Below are positions 32,019 through 41,215 of a DNA stretch of 64,000 nt, one piece after another. The stretch's first letter is position 1, and each line of letters begins with the position of its first letter. A model generated the notes under the pieces. That model ran no database searches. It worked only from the letters and a program-made list of their open reading frames with translations, and was not told the origin of the DNA. The position numbers and the translations under genes are program-made. Source of the DNA: Sthenelais limicola (Eukaryota > Annelida > Polychaeta > Phyllodocida > Sigalionidae); NCBI GenBank assembly GCA_942159475.1, contig OW804096.1, forward strand, positions 103,886,194 to 103,950,193, in the 5' to 3' direction.

Positions 32019-35000
32019 CTAGACGAACTCCCCTGCCTCCTTCGCCTCAGCGTCCCCCTCCGTTTTGGAGATGCCGTGAAGCGAGAGATTCCCAATAAGG
32101 GCTTCATCGAACGGGTCGAAACGCGAATCTGGGACGACAACTACGTTGTCTTCTTGTCCCAGATCGTCGTATATTAACGCCGTTTCGGAGTCCGACTCCT
32201 GCAGCAGCTCGTGCTCTTCCCCGTCCGATATTTCTACCGACTTGTCAGAGCCCGAGCCTGCTGCCGCCAGATGGTCCACGGGAGTGGTACCTTCGTCCGT
32301 GCGAGGCCATGGTAGCGCGATCGCATCACCATTTCCCTCGACCCCTTCCACACTCGTACCCGTGGGCGCGGTGACGGGAAGACTGAACGTATCCAACGAA
32401 GGTAGCGCCTCGTCCAACTTTGTGGAGGCCTCACCGCTCGGAGGCGGTGCCGGCCGTGCCACCAAAGTTTTGTCCTCTATAAAGGAGAGGCGCTTGGTCG
32501 CCGAGGAGACGTCCCCTCGGGGTGGTCTGTACGAACGGGGCGTGGAGGAAGCAGCCGGAGTTACCTCGACCGAATCCTCTGCTTCCGCGGATTGGCTAGC
32601 CGAGGGCATGTTAGGCCCCCACTTAGCTGCTGACATCCGCGGAGCTAATCCCGTGCCCGTACACACGCTCTGATTCTCACGTTGCTGAGTTAAGTCAGTA
32701 ACGCCGATGAGCGTGCCACCCGTATCCATAGGGATCCCCGCGGGGTCCACTACCTGGATGGAGGGAGGTTCTATCCCGTGGGATAGTGGAAAGGCCGGCC
32801 GGCGCGAATTGAGAGCCTCAACTCGCAGCCGACTCTCTGTCTCACGGAGCTCTTGAATCTCCTGATTCAGCTTGGCCTGCTGCCGTTCAGCTTCCTCCTT
32901 CTCCTCTTCCTCGCGGAAGAATGCCATGTCGTGGGCCGACTGCTCCTTGTCTAGCAGACGTTGTCGCTCGAAAGCTTCCCGCTTGGCCGTCTCAGCTAGA
33001 CGAACGGCTTCCTCCTGTTGGAGCCGTTGCTGTTCTGCTTGCCGCAGAGCAGCCTCCTCCTGCCGGAGTCGCTGCTCTTCGGCCTCCCGTAGAGCAGCCT
33101 CCTCCCGTTGGAGTCGTAGGTCTTCCGCCTGTCGCAGAGTTTCCTCTTCCCGGAGTTTCCTCTCCAAGGCCTCTTTGACCAGGCGTGTCTCGGCTAGAGT
33201 CGTCTCCCGTTGGACACGGAGCCGCTCTGCCTCAACCCGACCCTGCTCGAAACGACGCTGTGCCGCCGCCTTCTCCTCCTTTCGAGCAGTTGACCCCTCG
33301 TGCGGGTCTACCTCCATCTCTGTCTCCGTACCACAGAGAGGGGTCGCGTTAGCGAGCGTTGATGCCCCCGCGGTAGAGGACACCTTCGTATTCGCGACGC
33401 GGGTGGGCGCGCGGGCTTGAGCATGGGTGGGAGTGCCCCGACCTACACCTCCGAAAAGAGGTTTGGCGGTCTGACGATCACCCGGACCGAAACCCGGAGG
33501 AATGGTCGGCTCCGCGCGCAAAGCTCGATTGAACTTTTCGCGGACCTCCAACTTCCTCTGTTCCAGGCGCAGAATCGGATTCTGCACCGGAGGAGCCGTC
33601 TCTACCCTTGGTGGTGGGGGAGACGCGGGTTGCATAGCCCGTTGCGCTGCCTGTGCCCGCAGCAGAGTGACCTCCGCATGCAGCTCCTGGTTCTCCCGGC
33701 GAAGTCCGTTGACTTGCGTATCGAGAAGGTTTACCCTCTCGACCAGGAGTTCCTGCTCGTTGAGGGACCTGTTAAGGTCCTCCATGAGCTGCGCGATTTC
33801 CGCTTGGCTATCAACCAAACGGTCCACGTTATCGAGAGGCCTGTAGGTCTCTGCGATATCGACACAGAAGCCTTCCAGCGACTCTTGTAGAGCCAGCCGG
33901 AGGACCGCTGCGCGATCGGCCACCACCTTTCGGGTACGGGCGATGCCCGCCCGGTCGACTTCGGGTGGGGGTGCCCTTGCGGCAGCCGTAGGTCGTGACG
34001 GACCCGGCTGAGGGTCCGGCACGGTGGCACTAGGTGCTCTACCTTCCGCGGCTGCGGGTGCGGGACGACGCGACTTCTGTAGGACCGTAAGTCCTGTAGG
34101 CGCGGGCAAGTTGGGGAATTCCTTCTCCTTTGTGGACGGAATTTTATATCCGTCCAGCCAAGCGTTCCTGTCGGGAATTGGCGCGTCCACGAGTTTCGGA
34201 CGTTTCTCGGGCCGCTTTTCCGTGTCGGAACGGTCCGATTTGTCCGACTTATCGGAACCCTTCTTCTTCCTCTTCGTCTTCCCCGTTCGTTTAGGCTTGG
34301 TAATGTCCTTTTCCAACGGGTACTTGGAGGTGAAGTTTTGTTCCTTTGCGTTCCTCAGAATGGCTTCCGAGGTTGCAGAGGCAAGGTGGAGCGTGCTTTT
34401 GTATCCCCACTGTGGGAGATACGAAACGCCCACGCGCTCAAGAACCGGCATAATTTTATCGACAGCCTTTTTACGGGCCATCTTATGCGGCTCCTTTGAC
34501 CCGTGGGCCACGATGTCGGAGCGACGGTCCCCGGTTACGGGACAATACCCAATCGGACACCGCCAAACCGGTGTCACGGGGGTATGCACTTCACACAGGT
34601 GTCTGGTGAAGAGAAGCCGCGACTTAAATATCTGCGGCTTACCGACAAGCGCCTCCGTTCTGCAGAGCAGGAACGGGCACCGCGAACCCTCTTCGTAGAG
34701 GAGCATAGCCATTTGAAGCTTACGGTCGGCTTCAAACGAGTACGCTAGATCTGCCGTTCGCAAGACCTTACGGGGGTTAGTACAGGTTTCAAAGAACCGT
34801 TTGTACTCCTCCACGGAGACCGCTTTGTGGTACTCCGGGTAGTCGGGGAAACGATCGACCTCCGATGGGTCACGGACCGCCTCCTTACGCTCTCGCTCGT
34901 TCGCGGGGAGTAGAGAAAGAACCGGCTTCTTTCCATCCCCCCACTTGAGCTTCTTCGCCGCGGCGTTGAGAGCTTTGTGCCGGCGGTACTTGCCGGCAGC

Positions 35001-35177
35001 CGCATCGGGGTCTTTTAGGCCATCCGACGGGCTCGCGTCTGAGTCATCCGAGTGACTTGCCGGACCTTCTACCTCACGTTTGAGGCGGCGGTCGCGCTCA
35101 CGACGAACACGCCGTTTGCGATTGGCTGCAGTCTCCTCGAAGGATTCTGCGGCCGAGTGTCCGCGGTCATCGCTCAT
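32019..35177 (-). CDS. Gypsy-2 ORF3: C2H2-like fingers plus long coiled coil, function unknown
   Basis: 1052 codons from ATG 35177, in sense with gag and pol and in the position where env would lie. The N-terminus is basic. Two finger-like motifs follow: C167-x4-C172...H193-x4-H198 and C207-x4-C212...H225-x5-H231. Then come a lysine-rich, nuclear-signal-like stretch (about 296-330), a proline/alanine-rich linker, a short coiled coil (about 460-530) and a long charged coiled coil (about 660-800). The long coil contains a 15-residue repeat of the type REAEEQRLRQEEAAL. The C-terminus is acidic. I see no signal peptide, no transmembrane segment and no furin-like site, so it does not look like an envelope. 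It may be a nucleic-acid-binding or scaffold protein. The long intact frame in a young element suggests selection, but the family is not recognised. Confidence 0.85.
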   Translation of the reverse strand: MSDDRGHSAAESFEETAANRKRRVRRERDRRLKREVEGPASHSDDSDASPSDGLKDPDAAAGKYRRHKALNAAAKKLKWGDGKKPVLSLLPANERERKEAVRDPSEVDRFPDYPEYHKAVSVEEYKRFFETCTNPRKVLRTADLAYSFEADRKLQMAMLLYEEGSRCPFLLCRTEALVGKPQIFKSRLLFTRHLCEVHTPVTPVWRCPIGYCPVTGDRRSDIVAHGSKEPHKMARKKAVDKIMPVLERVGVSYLPQWGYKSTLHLASATSEAILRNAKEQNFTSKYPLEKDITKPKRTGKTKRKKKGSDKSDKSDRSDTEKRPEKRPKLVDAPIPDRNAWLDGYKIPSTKEKEFPNLPAPTGLTVLQKSRRPAPAAAEGRAPSATVPDPQPGPSRPTAAARAPPPEVDRAGIARTRKVVADRAAVLRLALQESLEGFCVDIAETYRPLDNVDRLVDSQAEIAQLMEDLNRSLNEQELLVERVNLLDTQVNGLRRENQELHAEVTLLRAQAAQRAMQPASPPPPRVETAPPVQNPILRLEQRKLEVREKFNRALRAEPTIPPGFGPGDRQTAKPLFGGVGRGTPTHAQARAPTRVANTKVSSTAGASTLANATPLCGTETEMEVDPHEGSTARKEEKAAAQRRFEQGRVEAERLRVQRETTLAETRLVKEALERKLREEETLRQAEDLRLQREEAALREAEEQRLRQEEAALRQAEQQRLQQEEAVRLAETAKREAFERQRLLDKEQSAHDMAFFREEEEKEEAERQQAKLNQEIQELRETESRLRVEALNSRRPAFPLSHGIEPPSIQVVDPAGIPMDTGGTLIGVTDLTQQRENQSVCTGTGLAPRMSAAKWGPNMPSASQSAEAEDSVEVTPAASSTPRSYRPPRGDVSSATKRLSFIEDKTLVARPAPPPSGEASTKLDEALPSLDTFSLPVTAPTGTSVEGVEGNGDAIALPWPRTDEGTTPVDHLAAAGSGSDKSVEISDGEEHELLQESDSETALIYDDLGQEDNVVVVPDSRFDPFDEALIGNLSLHGISKTEGDAEAKEAGEFV
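33010..33145 (-). repeat. 45-bp coding tandem repeat in ORF3
   Basis: About three units of 45 bp encode the 15-residue coiled-coil repeat. The period is a whole number of codons, so gain or loss of units keeps the frame. Confidence 0.75.
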
Positions 35178-36799
35178 GATGAGCGTGACTGCGGAATGCT
35201 ACCCTACGGTAGAAGGGGGCTCGTCTCAGAGACAGTCCCCACTCGTTTCTTTTCCGTCCGCCTCGTCTCGTCCCCGAACACGAAGTCCGTACCCTGTAAT
35301 ACAAAGTGGAACACTCAATTCACGGGTCACAATGAAATCTCGCACCCGAACGACCTAACCAGTAGTCCGCCGAGATAGAGGGGTACGGCAAACCACGAGT
35401 GTTTGCCGAAGTTAATTACCTCTCTCTTAGACTCGGGGCTCTTATATAGGGGGTCCTCCGAATGAAACAACTCAATCGCACCCGAGGTGTTGACATCGCT
35501 CGCGAACTCCCAGGAGCCGTGTCCAACCGTTCCGGTTGCGTAGTTGACACCACTCGCGAAAGTTCGCGCGCTAGGGCGGCCCCACGAGCCACCTGCGCCA
35601 TAGGGAGCGACACTACTCACGAAAAGCGTTATCCGGCAGCATTCGTGTATTCATCCGTGCCCAGCATTTTATTAACAATGTAGCCGGTACCCGTACGAAA
35701 ACACGAAACTGAACCAGACACGCCCCACCTGGCGACAGAAAAGTCAGCAACCGAAACCACCGGCAGTGCAGAAAGGTCACCTTCACGCACATGGCAGCCT
35801 TCGAGTTGACAATTGAAACCCTCAGATTTAAACAACGAAACAGCTTTCCCCCGGGAATCAAAAGTTCCCATCTACTATTTCATCGCTTTACCACGGCAAC
35901 ATTTTTAGCGAACATCAAGGATAGTTCTCAACGATCCAATTCCATATCGGAAAGAGTTTCATTGAGATGGTCGGCATTGGCACCAGCCTCCTCTTGTTCT
36001 CACGATGCACATGGCGTAATGTCTTAGCACGCTATATGGAAGCGGCCAGAACTCAACAATCGTAATTCATCAATGGTAACATAATGACATGTTTTCATTT
36101 TCAATATCACAATGATCCAACAATGAAAGTTAACGTTTGCTGCTACTTACAGTGAACTGGATTTCTCCTTGCTCTGTGTAAAAAGCCAAAAATGCGGTTG
36201 ATGTGAGCCACTTACGTGTGGCCACCAACTCGCTTCTCGCTTGACTGACTGTCTTGGAGGCAGATGCTCTAAGATCAGTCATGTGATCAACAGATCGCCT
36301 GAAGGTGGCGCCCTGGTCGGGTCCAGCCTCCACGAACATTGCTACCCGTAAACCGGATAACTTCCGTATAGTTGATCTATACGAATGTTGTACGTATGTA
36401 AATACGTGGTCTTTAACCACGGTTAGTAACACCTTCGTGTTAAATATGTTAATCTGTAGCCCTAGACGGGCCGCTCCAAGGTACTATGGCAGTATTTTAT
36501 GATCAGGGAAACATACTTGGCTTCAGGTTTCTTACTGTTAGCGAACATGGTTGATTTCAGCCCGATATCGGTACTGTCCACATCATGGATCCATACTAGC
36601 AGTTTCCACCCATCCGCCTCGTACAGCTATTGCCGTATAGGGTTGATCGTTACAGAGGCGTCCACTCTCCTAGCGTATTGACCAAAATGACTTCTCGTTG
36701 TGTACTTTTTTCTTAACCCATGTCTTCGACAGACACGACCGGGTTAACAGACCTTTTGTGTTCGTCATTTGAAATAGAGGCTCTAACGGCCGCTCCGAG
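35178..36799 (-). other. Gypsy-2 gap between pol and ORF3
   Basis: 1.6 kb with only short frames on the element strand (35327-35620 and 36130-36432), none with a recognised domain. The part nearest ORF3 holds the promoter-like module at 35441-35623. The remainder is not understood. Confidence 0.6.
35441..35623 (-). promoter_or_regulatory. Candidate internal promoter of ORF3
   Basis: In element sense a TATATAAG box (35448-35441) lies 264 bp before the ORF3 ATG. Upstream of it are three related 15-bp words: TTCGCGAGCGATGTC (35506-35492), TTCGCGAGTGGTGTC (35560-35546) and TTCGTGAGTAGTGTC (35623-35609). Their spacing is 54 and 63 bp. A box with an upstream array of one motif is the usual layout of a regulated polymerase II promoter. 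The function is inferred. Confidence 0.5.
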
Positions 36800-39700
36800 C
36801 TATCCGATCCCAAGCCTGACCGGACGCTTGGAGACTCGTTTGCCAATGCCTCGCGTCGCGACATCGGGCGGCCTCGTGGGATTCGGCACCTCCGAGTCCC
36901 GTTGTACAAGCTTATCGGGCTTGTCTGCCTTAGGTACCGAGGGTTTCCTACCCTTGTTCTGCTGGTTCGGTAGAGGAGTTAGTCGCTTTGGAGGGGACAC
37001 GGTCTCCTTCGTACACCCCTTTTTGTGTTTTGGTGGGCGGCCACGCCTGTTCGCGAGACTAACTTTCCGGAGAAGTGTTTTCTCTAACGACTTAGCGAGC
37101 TCTTGGCCGGCCACGGCCTTGCCCTTCTCCAGCGACACCACATCTCTACCAGCAGCCACAAGCCTTCTATACTCAGGAGCTTGTTCCAACCCGGTCGTTT
37201 TGCGGAGCTCTCCCCTCTTATCAGGGTCAAGAACGGATTTCATCAGATCTCCACTCCACTTGACACCACCGGCCGCGGTATCTACGACATAGGAGTTGCC
37301 TCCTAATGCACGGGTTATTTTAAACGGACCATCCCACTTCGCACCATATTTGTTCGCCGCCTTTGGTGGGTAATATCTATATATCCAGTCCCCCACTTCA
37401 AATGACCGGTTTGTTGCGGACAAATCAAAATGGCGTTTCTGAGCGATGGCCGTTTTCTTCAACGTACGACGCACATATTCGTGCGACTTCCGTAAATTTT
37501 TACGAAGATCCTCAATGAAACCTGAGCCGGAGGGGAAGTCCAGGCCATTTCGAGGTACACCATGAATTAGATCCGCAGGTGTATATGCCTCTGTGCCGAA
37601 AACCACGGAATGAGGAGTGCAGCCCGTACTTGCGTTAATCGTATGATTATATGCCGCCGCGATGCATGGGATATAAGTGTCCCAATCATCCGCGCCATAA
37701 TCCGCATAACACGAGAGCTGTTCCACGAGAACACGATTAAACCTTTCTGCCTGCCCGTTTGCCTGTGGCCTATACGGGAGAGTTGTCTGTTTCTTCGTGT
37801 CGTAGAGATTGCAGAGTTCCCGGAATAATTCTCCATCAAACTCTGGGCCCCCATCAGTTTGTATCGCTCGGGGCGCGCCAAACCGCAGGATCCAATTGCG
37901 AAATACTGTCCAGGCGACTGTCGCCGCCTTATGGTTCGGTAAGCAGTATGCTTCCGACCACTTTGAAAAGTAATCCACGATGACCAATACACAAGTATTT
38001 CCTCTCGTGCTAGTCTTAAAGCCACTAAGGATATCCATCGAGATTCTACTGAACCTCTCTCCCGTGAGCTCTTTTTGCAATGGCGATTTATTGACACCTT
38101 TTCGTGTTTTTCGCACATTACATTCGGGGCATAACTGAATCCATCTTTTTATGTCCCCGGACTGAGCCGGCCAGAAGAACCTTCTTCGTAAAGCATCTTT
38201 TGTTCTGGCGTGCCCAAAGTGTCCCGCTGAGGCCGGGCCGTGATATCGCCTGAACATAGATAGGCGTTGGTCAAACGGCAACACGATCCTTGCGAAAACA
38301 TGTCCAGTCGAAGGTTTTCTCCACTTGAAAGTGAGTACCCCTTCTTCTAGACACAAATCCGTCTTGTGACTCCAGATTGTTCTGAATTCATCACTTTCAC
38401 TAGTCAGATTTGCGGGTTCCCGGTTCTTTTCCAGGAAACCCATGATACGATTGATAGTATCGTCCGTGCGCTGTTGCTCACGGATAGTCTGGTTTACAGA
38501 TACGAGATTGTCGTCCGTGCCTTTCCCCTCCCCCACGAAACCAGCTATAGCGGCTTCGTGTGCCCCACAATCATCGCAATCTGTACGTTTACAACGACTG
38601 TAGGGTCTACGAGAGAGGCCGTCCGCATTTTCATGCTTCTTGCCCGGACGGTGTTGAATAACCCCTTTGTTAGTAACCCCGTACTGCTGTAAGTCCAGCA
38701 ACCAACGAGCCAGCATATTTTCTGGTTCCTTGAAGGTCATAAGCCACGTAAGAGACGAGTGGTCCGTACGGACTATGAAGTCTGCGCCGTATAAATAATG
38801 TTTGAATTTCCGCACATAATATACGACCGCTAGCAGCTCCCTGTACGTAGTACAGTAGTTTTTCTGCGATTTCGAGAGCGAATTACTGGCGTATGCGATC
38901 ACCCGCTCTTGCTCGTCCTGAACCTGCGATAGGACCGCCCCCATGGCCGTACCACTCGCATCCGTATCCAGAATAAACTGGCCAGACGCTCGTGGATACG
39001 CCAAGACGGACGTGGACAGCAAGGCTTTCTTCGTAGCCTCGAATGCATCATCGAGCTCACTATTCCAAGTAAGCTTATACCGTAGTACCTTTTGCCCGGC
39101 TGTTGCAGTTTCCTGCAATGGCCGCACGAGATCATTAAAACTCGGAATGAACTGACGGTAATATGAAGCGAAGCCCAGAAATGATCTGATGTCCTTCACT
39201 GTCAACGGAATAGGCCAAGTGACAACCGCTCGCGTCTTCTCCGGATCCGCCCGTATCCCCTCCTTAGATACGATGCGACCCAAGTACTGTACCTCTTTAC
39301 GAAAGAGGCGACACTTTTTCGGCTTCAACTTAAGGCCGTACGCCATCAACCTATCAAACACTAACCCCGTGTTCGTAATCGCATCATGGATAGTTGCACC
39401 ATAAATGATCACATCGTCTAGATAGACGACGCAGATCTTGCCATTAAGCCCCCGGAGAACCTCCGTCATCATTTTCTGAAACGTGGCCGGGGCGTTGCAA
39501 AGACCAAACGGCATCACCTTAAACTGGTACAACCCCGTGGAAGTAGTGAAAGCCGTTTTCTCTTTACTGTCCGGATCCATGGCTGTTTGCCAATAGCCAC
39601 TCTCCAGATCTAGGGTACAAAACCACGCATTGCCCCCTAGCGCTTCTAGACAGTCGTCTATCCGCGGTAGTGGGTACGAGTCTTTTCGTGTCACATTGTT

Positions 39701-41209
39701 CAATCTCCTGAAATCAACGCAAACCCTAGTTGAACCATCCGGTTTCGGAACAAGAACCGTGGGGAAGGCCCACGGGCCGTTTCCCTCCTCGATCTTATCC
39801 TCCGCTAGCATTTTACTGACCTGGGAGTCCAGAGCCTCCTGTTTTGCCAAGGGAACTCGACGAAAAGGTAACTTTATAGGCTTAGTGTCACCCGTGTCGA
39901 TGGAGTGTAGAACCCTGTTCGTAAACCCCAATTGTTCCCCTTGCAATCTGAACACCCGCTTTTTCGCGTATACCAACTCGCGCACCTTTTTCAAGGTTTC
40001 AGTATCCGCTACTTCAGCGCCCTCTATGATAGATTCCAGTTCAGGGATGCTAGTAATTGAACAGCTATCGGAGGTCAGCTTTCGCTTACCCCCCGTGCTG
40101 GACCCGCTCACGGATTCTGCTCTTGCATCCGCCAGATGCGAATAGTCACCCGTGAAGTTTGCCGCTACCTCATAAGCGGATGCCACGGGCGTCCCGCGTG
40201 GCATGACTATTGCAAGTCCCGTTGGATTCATAATAGGAAGCTCGTGGCAGTGAGCAGACGATACATATGTATCGCAACCCTCCACGAGACCGTCTACTTG
40301 TAACCCTACATCTGACTCCATGATATAGCCCACGTCGTTCTCGGGTAGGGACACGTCCACAGACGCGACCTTTACCTCGAACGCGGCCAACCGCACATCC
40401 TCTCGTAGGAATGCAGTCGATATCGCTCCTTTCCGTCGACAGAATACGTGATTCTTGCCTCCTTCCAAGAGCATCTTCCCAGGCCCCGTCATGCTAGTAT
40501 CATAGCGCCACATGAAGTCTTGGCCCAGTACGGCCTCCTCCCCGCCGCCTAGACCATCGACTACGAGACAGGCATTCGGATACGAACGCCCTGCGATCTC
40601 AAAGTCAAAGACCGCATACCCCATCGTCACTGGAGTACCACCCGCAAGTGGTTTTACCCGAACCCGCGAAGCGAGCAGGTCGGGCTTGCGAGCTAGCGAT
40701 TCATAGAATTGTTTAGACACTAGTGAGGTAGTTGCACCCGTGTCGTATAAAAATTCTCCTCGCCTAGTACCCACTGTGACGGGTACGTACCATCTATCCA
40801 CTATCGCTACCACGTCGATAGGAATAGAGAGATCCCGGCTGGCCGCAGAACTAGTCAAATTCTTGACACAGCGTTCCCCACCCACGGTAGAGCTAACCGC
40901 GAGCAGCGCCGTGCCAGCGTCAGTATAGCGGCCGTCCAAACACATTCCACGATCGCGTGGAATGGCTCGAACGCTACTAACCGACTCCTTAGACCAAGGT
41001 TTCGTGTCTGCGGGCTTTGTCGGGTCCTCACCCTCCATCACCCCAGTTTCCTCCTTGTTTCGTTCTGCCTGCCTACCTGACCTCCCCAGATTGTACGACC
41101 CTTCTGGAGGTGTTTTGCCCGAGCGGGCTACGGAAGGGTTCCCCCTCCCGTCACGAGTTCCGTCGAACTTGCGGGTCTCGTCACCGCTTCCTTGCGAGAC
41201 CCACGTCAA
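36800..41209 (-). CDS. pol: Gypsy-2 Pol polyprotein
   Basis: 1469 codons with no ATG at the start. The frame opens at 41215 and is entered by -1 frameshifting from gag; the first codon after the slip is TTG at 41209. Order: a linker; protease with DTG at 156-158 and VLGQD near 218; RT with LDLESGYW (D534), MPFGLCNAPATF and YLDD at 596-599; RNase H with DTDASG near 748; a further RNase H end at 860; integrase with an HHCC finger (H997/H1000, C1027, C1030) and D1059, D1119, E1155; a GPY/F-type module with KWDGPFKI near 1291; and a basic tail of about 130 residues. All catalytic residues checked are present. It would copy element RNA and integrate the DNA. Confidence 0.95.
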   Translation of the reverse strand: MTWVSQGSGDETRKFDGTRDGRGNPSVARSGKTPPEGSYNLGRSGRQAERNKEETGVMEGEDPTKPADTKPWSKESVSSVRAIPRDRGMCLDGRYTDAGTALLAVSSTVGGERCVKNLTSSAASRDLSIPIDVVAIVDRWYVPVTVGTRRGEFLYDTGATTSLVSKQFYESLARKPDLLASRVRVKPLAGGTPVTMGYAVFDFEIAGRSYPNACLVVDGLGGGEEAVLGQDFMWRYDTSMTGPGKMLLEGGKNHVFCRRKGAISTAFLREDVRLAAFEVKVASVDVSLPENDVGYIMESDVGLQVDGLVEGCDTYVSSAHCHELPIMNPTGLAIVMPRGTPVASAYEVAANFTGDYSHLADARAESVSGSSTGGKRKLTSDSCSITSIPELESIIEGAEVADTETLKKVRELVYAKKRVFRLQGEQLGFTNRVLHSIDTGDTKPIKLPFRRVPLAKQEALDSQVSKMLAEDKIEEGNGPWAFPTVLVPKPDGSTRVCVDFRRLNNVTRKDSYPLPRIDDCLEALGGNAWFCTLDLESGYWQTAMDPDSKEKTAFTTSTGLYQFKVMPFGLCNAPATFQKMMTEVLRGLNGKICVVYLDDVIIYGATIHDAITNTGLVFDRLMAYGLKLKPKKCRLFRKEVQYLGRIVSKEGIRADPEKTRAVVTWPIPLTVKDIRSFLGFASYYRQFIPSFNDLVRPLQETATAGQKVLRYKLTWNSELDDAFEATKKALLSTSVLAYPRASGQFILDTDASGTAMGAVLSQVQDEQERVIAYASNSLSKSQKNYCTTYRELLAVVYYVRKFKHYLYGADFIVRTDHSSLTWLMTFKEPENMLARWLLDLQQYGVTNKGVIQHRPGKKHENADGLSRRPYSRCKRTDCDDCGAHEAAIAGFVGEGKGTDDNLVSVNQTIREQQRTDDTINRIMGFLEKNREPANLTSESDEFRTIWSHKTDLCLEEGVLTFKWRKPSTGHVFARIVLPFDQRLSMFRRYHGPASAGHFGHARTKDALRRRFFWPAQSGDIKRWIQLCPECNVRKTRKGVNKSPLQKELTGERFSRISMDILSGFKTSTRGNTCVLVIVDYFSKWSEAYCLPNHKAATVAWTVFRNWILRFGAPRAIQTDGGPEFDGELFRELCNLYDTKKQTTLPYRPQANGQAERFNRVLVEQLSCYADYGADDWDTYIPCIAAAYNHTINASTGCTPHSVVFGTEAYTPADLIHGVPRNGLDFPSGSGFIEDLRKNLRKSHEYVRRTLKKTAIAQKRHFDLSATNRSFEVGDWIYRYYPPKAANKYGAKWDGPFKITRALGGNSYVVDTAAGGVKWSGDLMKSVLDPDKRGELRKTTGLEQAPEYRRLVAAGRDVVSLEKGKAVAGQELAKSLEKTLLRKVSLANRRGRPPKHKKGCTKETVSPPKRLTPLPNQQNKGRKPSVPKADKPDKLVQRDSEVPNPTRPPDVATRGIGKRVSKRPVRLGIG

Positions 41210-41215
41210 TTTCCC
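41173..41215 (-). promoter_or_regulatory. Programmed -1 frameshift signal at the gag-pol junction
   Basis: In element sense the slippery heptamer G GGA AAT (41215-41209) is in the gag frame and is followed directly by the gag stop TGA (41208-41206). After a 6-nt spacer comes a stem GGGTCTCG (41202-41195) with exact complement CGAGACCC (41180-41173) and a 14-nt loop. The loop word GGAAG (41191-41187) could pair with CTTCC at 41136-41132 to form a pseudoknot. Slippage moves the ribosome precisely into the pol frame. Confidence 0.8.
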
